A stretch of DNA of 64,000 nucleotides from Cyanomargarita calcarea GSE-NOS-MK-12-04C (GTDB taxonomy: Bacteria; Cyanobacteriota; Cyanobacteriia; Cyanobacteriales; Nostocaceae), in the NCBI GenBank assembly GCA_019359595.1, contig JAHHGZ010000031.1, positions 1 through 64,000 on the forward strand. Direction: 5' to 3'. Position numbers and translations under genes: made by a program. How positions within the stretch are numbered: position 1 is the first letter of the stretch; each line of letters starts with the position of its first letter. The notes under the pieces were generated by a model. It was not told where the DNA came from, made no database searches, and worked only from the letters and a program-made list of their open reading frames with translations. Shown here piece by piece: positions 58,435 through 64,000 of this stretch.

Positions 58435-59064
58435 CTATGGATACACTGGAGTTTTATCAATTCCGCCAACCTGATTTAGAGGCCAAAAGCGAACTACAGC
58501 ACGACCGATGATGTTTCCTTTGGGGACAAGACCCCAGCACCGACCGTCATAACTTTGCGTGCGGTTATCCCCTAATACCAAATAATGGTCAGAAGGGATG
58601 GTTTGGGTTTTAGATAAAAAAGGTGGATTTTGTCCTGATGTGCAAACATCAATGACTGTGGTCTGCTTGTCACTTAAGTAATTACTTTCCGGTAAGGCTT
58701 TGTTGTTGATATAAACCTTGCCATCCTTCAGTTCTACTTTTTCTCCGGGTAAACCAATTACACGTTTAATAAAAGCGTCGTTATATTGTTCTTTTTGTAG
58801 TTCTTCTGTAGGTGAAAATACCACAACATCGCCTCGGCTTGGGCTAGAAAATTTATAACTCAACTTATCGACTATAATTTTGTCTGCTTCCCACTGGTTT
58901 GGAGTACCATGTAGAGTCGGTTCCATTGAACCGGAGGGAATCCAACGGGCTTCGGCAACAAAGGTGCGAATTCCTAAGGCAAGAACAATGCTTAATACAA
59001 CTGTTCTACCTAGTTCTGCGATCCAAGAATTATCAGGTTGTTGACTGGAGTTGTTATCAGACAC
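58435..59064 (-). CDS. lepB: Signal peptidase I
   Basis: This 209-residue enzyme starts at GTG. A single N-terminal transmembrane segment (about 20-37) is followed by the catalytic Ser46 in PSGSMEPTL and Lys100 in DAFIKRVIGLPGEK. The final GDNRTQSYDGRCWG box is complete. It removes signal peptides from exported proteins on the outer face of the plasma or thylakoid membrane. Confidence 0.96.
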   Translation of the reverse strand: MSDNNSSQQPDNSWIAELGRTVVLSIVLALGIRTFVAEARWIPSGSMEPTLHGTPNQWEADKIIVDKLSYKFSSPSRGDVVVFSPTEELQKEQYNDAFIKRVIGLPGEKVELKDGKVYINNKALPESNYLSDKQTTVIDVCTSGQNPPFLSKTQTIPSDHYLVLGDNRTQSYDGRCWGLVPKGNIIGRAVVRFWPLNQVGGIDKTPVYP

Positions 59065-59325
59065 TTTATTCTGTATTAAATTACTTAAATAAAAGAAAAA
59101 TGCAGGTCATTCAGCCGCCCGGTCAGGAAGACTATATTAGCTAATCTTAACGTTAGAAGTTAAATTTCCAGGTTATGTTGCCATCTTGACAAGGTTGTTC
59201 CTAATTAAAAAATAAACTTTTTTGTCGAGAACAGTAAAAGTTTGCGCAATACGGGGCAACCAAGTTTAACCTAAAAAGATACTTCTCAGTCTCCTCCTGG
59301 TTCCCAAAATAAAGCTGTCAACTCC

Positions 59326-60648
59326 ATGTCATCTCCTACAAGTTTACTAATTCGTCGCGCCCGTATCTACCTACCCACTAGTGAATTTACCATTGGGGAT
59401 GTGCTGATCCGCGATCGCCAAATTGTCGAAGTCGCACCAGAAATTTCCCCGAATGCTACGTCAACCAGAGAAATTGACGCATTTGGGTTAACTTTGTTGC
59501 CAGGAGTTATAGACCCGCAGGTACATTTCCGCGAACCAGGGCTGGAATATAAGGAAGATTTATTCACCGCCAGTTGTGCCTGTGCGAAAGGCGGTGTAAC
59601 ATCGTTTTTAGAAATGCCCAATACGCGCCCCCTGACAACTACCCAAGCAGCTTTAAACGACAAGCTAGAACGCGCCTCCACTAAGTGCCTTGTTAATTAT
59701 GGCTTTTTTATTGGGGCAACGGCTGAGAATTTACCCGATCTACTGGAGGCAAACCCCACACCGGGAATTAAAATTTTCATGGGGTCGATGCACGGACCAT
59801 TGTTGATTGACCAAGAAGCGGGACTAGAGGCTATATTTAAAGAAGGAAAACGCTTAATTGCTGTCCACGCAGAAGACGCTTCGAGAATCAGCCAACGACG
59901 AAAACAATTTGCGGGAATTCACGATCCGGCTATTCACTCCCAAATTCAAGACAATCAAGCTGCCTTGTTAGCGACGAAATTAGCGTTAAAACTTTCGCAA
60001 AAATATCAGCGTCGTTTGCATATTTTACATATGTCAACCGCAGAAGAAGCAGACTTGCTGCGTGAGTATAAACCCAGTTGGGTGACAGCAGAGGTCACAC
60101 CGCAGCATTTGTTGTTAAATATCAATGCTTATGAAGAGATTGGCACCTTGGCGCAGATGAATCCACCTTTGCGATCGCCCCACGATAATGAAGTACTTTG
60201 GCAAGCTTTGCGCGATGGTGTGATTGATTTTATTGCTACAGACCACGCACCACATACTTTAGAAGAAAAAGCCCAAGAATATCCAAATACACCTTCGGGA
60301 ATGCCGGGGGTGGAAACTTCCCTCGCTTTGATGTTAACTGCGGCAATGTCGGGAAAATGTACCGTTGCTCAAGTTGCTAATTGGATGTCAACGGCTGTAG
60401 CTTCTTCTTATGGTATCCCGAATAAAGGGGCGATCGCTCCTGGTTATGACGCTGATTTAGTGCTGGTAGATTTAAATACTTATCGTCCCGTATTGCGCGA
60501 ACAACTATTAACTAAATGCGGTTGGAGTCCATTTGAAGGTTGGAACCTCACAGGTTGGGCACATACTACTATCGTCGGTGGTCAGCTTGCTTATCATGAA
60601 GGTAAGGTAAATACTGAAGTACGGGGACAAGCTTTAAGTTTTAGTTAA
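59326..60648 (+). CDS. pyrC: Dihydroorotase
   Basis: This 440-residue amidohydrolase starts at ATG 59326. The metal motif reads DPQVHFREPG, with Gln in place of the first His of HxH, as I recall in several bacterial dihydroorotases. Later metal residues lie in LHILHMSTAEE and FIATDHAPHT, the latter with the catalytic Asp. It makes dihydroorotate from carbamoyl aspartate in pyrimidine synthesis. Divergent from lepB. Confidence 0.92.
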   Translation: MSSPTSLLIRRARIYLPTSEFTIGDVLIRDRQIVEVAPEISPNATSTREIDAFGLTLLPGVIDPQVHFREPGLEYKEDLFTASCACAKGGVTSFLEMPNTRPLTTTQAALNDKLERASTKCLVNYGFFIGATAENLPDLLEANPTPGIKIFMGSMHGPLLIDQEAGLEAIFKEGKRLIAVHAEDASRISQRRKQFAGIHDPAIHSQIQDNQAALLATKLALKLSQKYQRRLHILHMSTAEEADLLREYKPSWVTAEVTPQHLLLNINAYEEIGTLAQMNPPLRSPHDNEVLWQALRDGVIDFIATDHAPHTLEEKAQEYPNTPSGMPGVETSLALMLTAAMSGKCTVAQVANWMSTAVASSYGIPNKGAIAPGYDADLVLVDLNTYRPVLREQLLTKCGWSPFEGWNLTGWAHTTIVGGQLAYHEGKVNTEVRGQALSFS

Positions 60649-61227
60649 TGGCTCAGAGTTTCTTGTATTAGTCGAAGAATGTATCTCCCCACTCCCTAAT
60701 AAAAAAATGCTCAGAAGCATTGAAACGACTTATCTACAGATTGATTGTCGTTTTGATTTTCTGGGCGATTTTTTTGTGCTAAACAATCCGGATTTGTTTT
60801 TTAACAAGAGTAAAAAGAAACCAATATTCATCAACGTGGCAAAGTTCTGTAAAAACTCTGATTTCAATTCACAAACCCTTTAAATACACTTTACTCATAC
60901 ACCTTTAAAGTCTAGTTCTTTATCACTTGCTACACCTGAGAGTTTTTTCTCATCTGAAGTCAATGCGACATTGAGTCTTTTATTTCAGCAATATCGAGTC
61001 GCAATAACTTAGATGCAAGAGTCCTTCTTAATTGAGGCACTCTCATTTTGTAATGCCAGAAAATCCTCTTTTATATTCCGTTAGCAATATTTTCCAAAAG
61101 AACAAAAACAATTAATAAACTCAACCGACATTATGAAAATCTACTTATCGAACAAAGACGATCCTGAAATATAAAATATTTCAATTTTTCTGCAATATCG
61201 TCTGGAACATTACGTAAATTCTAACAT
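60649..61227. other. Long spacer between pyrC and the tsaE unit
   Basis: AAACGAC (about 60724-60730) and GTCGTTT (about 60747-60753) could form a weak pyrC terminator. A 20-codon TTG frame at 60720-60782 (MKRLIYRLIVVLIFWAIFLC) would be a single-span membrane peptide but overlaps that hairpin and has no good ribosome site. No other feature is seen. Confidence 0.35.
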
Positions 61228-61446
61228 CTATCCGTAATAATACCACCAGATGGTAATGCTGAATATACTAACTAGAGCGAAATTGTCAAACAATATTTGA
61301 GTAATAGAGATTACAATGTTACTGAATTTTTGTAGCGAACGGGGTAGCGGCAGATAAACCGGATTAGGTTTCTGCCCATTTATTGAGTTTGGATAAGGAT
61401 TTTGAGCCAATTGTAGATTTACAGGAACGATTTCCGTAAATGTCAA
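61228..61446 (-). CDS. Small putative membrane protein coupled to tsaE
   Basis: A 72-residue frame starts at TTG overlapping the tsaE stop (TTGA). The C-terminus has a hydrophobic segment ILFDNFALVSIFSITIWWYYYG. No family is recognised. The overlap with tsaE argues for translation, but the unusual start keeps confidence low. Confidence 0.4.
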   Translation of the reverse strand: MTFTEIVPVNLQLAQNPYPNSINGQKPNPVYLPLPRSLQKFSNIVISITQILFDNFALVSIFSITIWWYYYG

Positions 61447-61898
61447 AGCAAAATTTCCTTACTAACAGTGCAATTGAATGGAGTTATTTCGACTTGGCGT
61501 TCGCCGTCCAAACCATAGCTTAGACTTACAGCTAGATAGCTATGTGGTTTGTAAGGCATCCGCTTTGCCCACTCAATCGCCACAATTCCTGGCAAAACTT
61601 CGATCCCTTCCCAATAGGTTTCTAGGTTCAATGCTGCGACTTCTGGTGGTTCTAGGCGATATAAATCAAGGTGATAAAGGGGGATGCGTCCTTCTGCATA
61701 TTCGTTAATTAGAGTAAAAGTGGGGCTAACAATTGGTTCTGCGATTCCCAAACCTTCCCCAATACCTTGAACGAGGGTAGTTTTACCAGTTCCTAAGTCA
61801 CCTTCTAATAAAATTACACTGCCTGCATTTAGGGATTTACCTAGATTTATACCTAGTGTTCGGGTCGCGAAAGCATCTGCAAGAGAAATTTTTATCAT
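61443..61898 (-). CDS. tsaE: tRNA threonylcarbamoyladenosine biosynthesis ATPase TsaE
   Basis: This 151-residue P-loop protein has Walker A GDLGTGKT (33-40), SPTFTLINEY and HLDLYRL. TsaE drives the TsaB-TsaD complex in t6A37 formation on tRNA. The start is ATG ending 61898. Confidence 0.95.
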   Translation of the reverse strand: MIKISLADAFATRTLGINLGKSLNAGSVILLEGDLGTGKTTLVQGIGEGLGIAEPIVSPTFTLINEYAEGRIPLYHLDLYRLEPPEVAALNLETYWEGIEVLPGIVAIEWAKRMPYKPHSYLAVSLSYGLDGERQVEITPFNCTVSKEILL

Positions 61899-61919
61899 AG
61901 GTCCAAAAGAAGCGGAGTT

Positions 61920-61980
61920 TGGAATTAGGAATTAGGAGTTAGGAATTAGGAATTAGGAGTTTGGAGTTTGGAGTTTGGAG
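61920..61980. repeat. Heptanucleotide tandem repeats (GAATTAG, GAGTTTG)
   Basis: GAATTAG/GAGTTAG units followed by three GAGTTTG units lie between tsaE and the YvcK-family gene. This is another STRR sequence. Confidence 0.85.
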
Positions 61981-62024
61981 TTAAAAAATCATAACTCATA
62001 ACTCCTAACTCCGTTGGTTAAACA

Positions 62025-63392
62025 CTATTTATTTTTTGCAGTTCCACTGTACCAACGGAACAGCACTCGCGCTAGTCTTTGTGAATCGTGACGCACGCAG
62101 CCAAATTCATCTTCATGCATCACATTTGCTAAGACAATTCGTCGCCCTAGTTTGGTAATATCTTCTCGATCTAAAGATACCGGATGAGAATTCCCGATTG
62201 CATAGCGAACCATTGCACGAGGAGATACCGATTTTTTTTGTACCAGTACAGCATTAAATAGGGGTCTGCCGCAAGCAGCATCAATTGCTTTGATGTGATC
62301 GGCAACGCTGTAACCTTGGGTTTCTCCCGGTTGAGTCATGATGTTACAAACATAAATCCGGGGGGCATCTGTAGAGGCGATCGCATCGGCAATTTCTGGT
62401 ACCAACAAATTCGGAATTACGCTGGTATATAAACTGCCCGGACCCATGATAATATAATCTGCCTCTTGAATTGCCTTAATTGCGGCTGGCAGGGCTGGTG
62501 GATTGGCCGGAATGCAGCCGATTTTGACAATAGTACCCCCAGCTCCCGTGATGCTGGATTCACCCTCAATCAGCCGCCCATCGGATAATTCGGCCCAGAG
62601 ACGAACATCACTTAGGGTTGCTGGCAGCACTTGTCCCCGCACTGCTAAGACTTTGGAACTGGCGGCGACCGCTTGTTCCAAATCCCCAGTAATTTCACTC
62701 ATTGCTGTCAGAAACAAATTACCAAAACTGTGGCCCATCAATCCATCTCCAGCCTGGAAGCGGTACTGAAAAAGTTCTGTTAATAACTTTTCTTCATCTG
62801 CCAGTGCTGCCAAACAATTGCGAATATCTCCTGGTGGTAAAACTCCAAATTCCTGACGCAGCCGTCCAGATGAGCCACCATCATCGGCGACGGTGACAAT
62901 CGCGGTAATATTGGCGCTGTAGGTTTTGAGTCCCCTGAGTAATGTGGAAAGTCCAGTGCCACCACCAATCACCACAATTTTCGGTCCCCGGTACAATCGA
63001 CGATGTGCCAGCAAGACATCAATTAGTTCTTCTTCGCTACCACCTGGGCGGAGGACTTTAGTAATTGAGCCGACAGTGCGACTTTGCCCCCAAAGAAGCA
63101 ACAACAAGCCGGTAAGCATCACCAAAGGTCCACTGATATAGTTGGGTAAAATACTGGCGATGACTCTCAGAAGACGTTTAAGTAACTGAATCAGCCAAAA
63201 AATCGGTGTTAACTTAATCCAAATAGCTAATCCCAGACTCGCCAGCAGTACACCCCCAACACTGATTAGCAACCAGCGTTTCACTGATAGCCCAGGGGAC
63301 AACCACTTGAACCATTGGTTAACCCGATGGGAAGTGCGACGCGACTGCGGTTGCAGGGCGTTTAAGGCTTGCCTGAGAAAACCGATTGACAT
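62025..63392 (-). CDS. YvcK/CofD-family protein (gluconeogenesis factor)
   Basis: Starting at [10 protein letters not shown] (ATG ending 63392) it is 455 residues. Two N-terminal membrane segments (about 45-65 and 85-100) precede the CofD-like domain, with [28 protein letters not shown] and [12 protein letters not shown]. YvcK proteins bind UDP-sugars and control cell-wall precursor metabolism in Bacillus. The membrane-anchored N-terminus is a cyanobacterial feature. The role here is inferred. Confidence 0.9.
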   Translation of the reverse strand: MSIGFLRQALNALQPQSRRTSHRVNQWFKWLSPGLSVKRWLLISVGGVLLASLGLAIWIKLTPIFWLIQLLKRLLRVIASILPNYISGPLVMLTGLLLLLWGQSRTVGSITKVLRPGGSEEELIDVLLAHRRLYRGPKIVVIGGGTGLSTLLRGLKTYSANITAIVTVADDGGSSGRLRQEFGVLPPGDIRNCLAALADEEKLLTELFQYRFQAGDGLMGHSFGNLFLTAMSEITGDLEQAVAASSKVLAVRGQVLPATLSDVRLWAELSDGRLIEGESSITGAGGTIVKIGCIPANPPALPAAIKAIQEADYIIMGPGSLYTSVIPNLLVPEIADAIASTDAPRIYVCNIMTQPGETQGYSVADHIKAIDAACGRPLFNAVLVQKKSVSPRAMVRYAIGNSHPVSLDREDITKLGRRIVLANVMHEDEFGCVRHDSQRLARVLFRWYSGTAKNK

Positions 63393-63559
63393 ACCCAAAA
63401 AAAAGGAGCAGTGGTACAAACAATGATTAACAGAAAATGTACACTACTTGCCTTAAAGGCTGAGTGTGGAATTATTACATTTATCAATTCTATTCTGACA
63501 AAAGCCTGTAGCTAAAGTTGCCAATCTGCCCAGTGAAACAACTATGTAAGGCTTAGTTC

Positions 63560-64000
63560 ATGGAAAAACGAATTTTAGGATTAGATCCCGGACTGGCAAT
63601 TTTAGGTTTTGGGTTAATTAGCTGCACCCAAAATCAAGATAAGCCACTAGAAAACTCAGTGAATATGCTGGACTATGGTGTGATAACGACTTCATCGAAG
63701 ACGGAGATGGGGCAACGTTTATGTACCATATACGATGATTTGCACACCGTGATTGAGGAATTGCAACCCGACTTGGTATCGATTGAGAAATTATTTTTTT
63801 ACCGAATGGGAAACACTATCTTAATTGCTCAGGCGCGGGGTGTCATCATGTTGGTGTTGGCACAGTGTCGCGTCCCGATTGTTGAGTTTACCCCTGCTCA
63901 AGTTAAACTGGCTTTAACAGGATATGGTAATGCTGATAAAAAAGAGGTGCAAGAGGCGGTAGCGCGGGAGTTGGATTTAGAGGATATACCGAAGCCTGAT
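63560..64000 (+). CDS. ruvC: RuvC Holliday-junction resolvase, 5' part
   Basis: ATG 63560 opens a frame that runs off the window end after 147 codons. It starts [18 protein letters not shown] with catalytic Asp9, continues [13 protein letters not shown] with the second acidic residue, and [17 protein letters not shown]. RuvC cleaves Holliday junctions during recombination repair. The C-terminal part lies outside this window. Confidence 0.95.
   Translation, partial: MEKRILGLDPGLAILGFGLISCTQNQDKPLENSVNMLDYGVITTSSKTEMGQRLCTIYDDLHTVIEELQPDLVSIEKLFFYRMGNTILIAQARGVIMLVLAQCRVPIVEFTPAQVKLALTGYGNADKKEVQEAVARELDLEDIPKPD

Noticed and set aside
60720-60782. 20-codon single-span peptide
   Set aside because: TTG start, no ribosome site, overlaps a likely hairpin; no match to known photosystem subunits.
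1-64000. CRISPR arrays and tRNA genes
   Set aside because: No array of regularly spaced direct repeats and no tRNA T-arm with matching stems were found on reading. Short tandem heptamers are STRRs, not CRISPR.

Overview
The window looks like a chromosomal segment of a filamentous, heterocyst-forming cyanobacterium (Nostocales type). The evidence is the many GCGATCGC (HIP1) sites, heptanucleotide tandem repeats, a HetP-family gene, an LdpA clock-input gene, a Ycf45-type R3H ATPase, DUF3288 and DUF3386 genes, a fused pyrF-pyrE, a PEP-CTERM protein and large PAS/GAF histidine kinases. No tRNA, rRNA or CRISPR array was recognised. Identifications come from reading motifs; no database search was run.

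Positions 1-21,700 form an accessory island of conflict and defence genes, many of them damaged. It holds an effector-associated-domain/trypsin protein, an Imm30-like protein, a DUF2887 nuclease and a PD-(D/E)XK-NACHT-HEAT protein split by a probable 11-bp duplication. It also has an antitoxin whose toxin is lost. A four-gene system follows: an EAD/inactive-STAND-like protein, a MoxR ATPase, a vWA protein with an altered MIDAS, and a STAND-like ATPase. Housekeeping clpC comes next, then DUF6888/DUF6887 beside a GIY-YIG-like remnant, a M.HaeIII-like cytosine methyltransferase, a truncated BrnT, and a 1065-codon frame in which a TnpB-family protein is joined to the 3' part of an AAA/PD-(D/E)XK ATPase gene.

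Positions 21,700-41,900 return to core and regulatory genes: an AI-2E-type transporter, pyrFE, a molybdopterin oxidoreductase with its cytochrome b, and hetP. A signalling block follows, with a histidine kinase that has Asn in place of the phosphoacceptor His, a STAND-GGDEF protein with a broken GGDEF motif, and a kinase of about 1674 residues. After it come a hydrolase, an SDR/CIA30 fusion, a GFA protein and DUF3386.

Positions 41,900-64,000 carry a GAF-LuxR regulator, secreted proteins, a dienelactone hydrolase, RlpA, Ycf45/R3H and LdpA. A three-gene signalling group (REC-kinase, REC-GGDEF, Cache-HAMP-PAS hybrid kinase) follows, then MOSC, lepB, pyrC, tsaE, a YvcK-family gene and the start of ruvC.

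Non-coding DNA is rich in palindromic mobile repeats. A GATCCCCGACTTCTT palindrome occurs compact at 22.85 kb and split by other inverted-repeat elements at 42.8 and 57.0 kb. TATAGC-ended elements occur at 6.9 and 57.0 kb, a GTGTACACAC-ended element at 47.4 kb, and an apparently in-frame palindrome lies inside the TnpB coding sequence at 19.5 kb.
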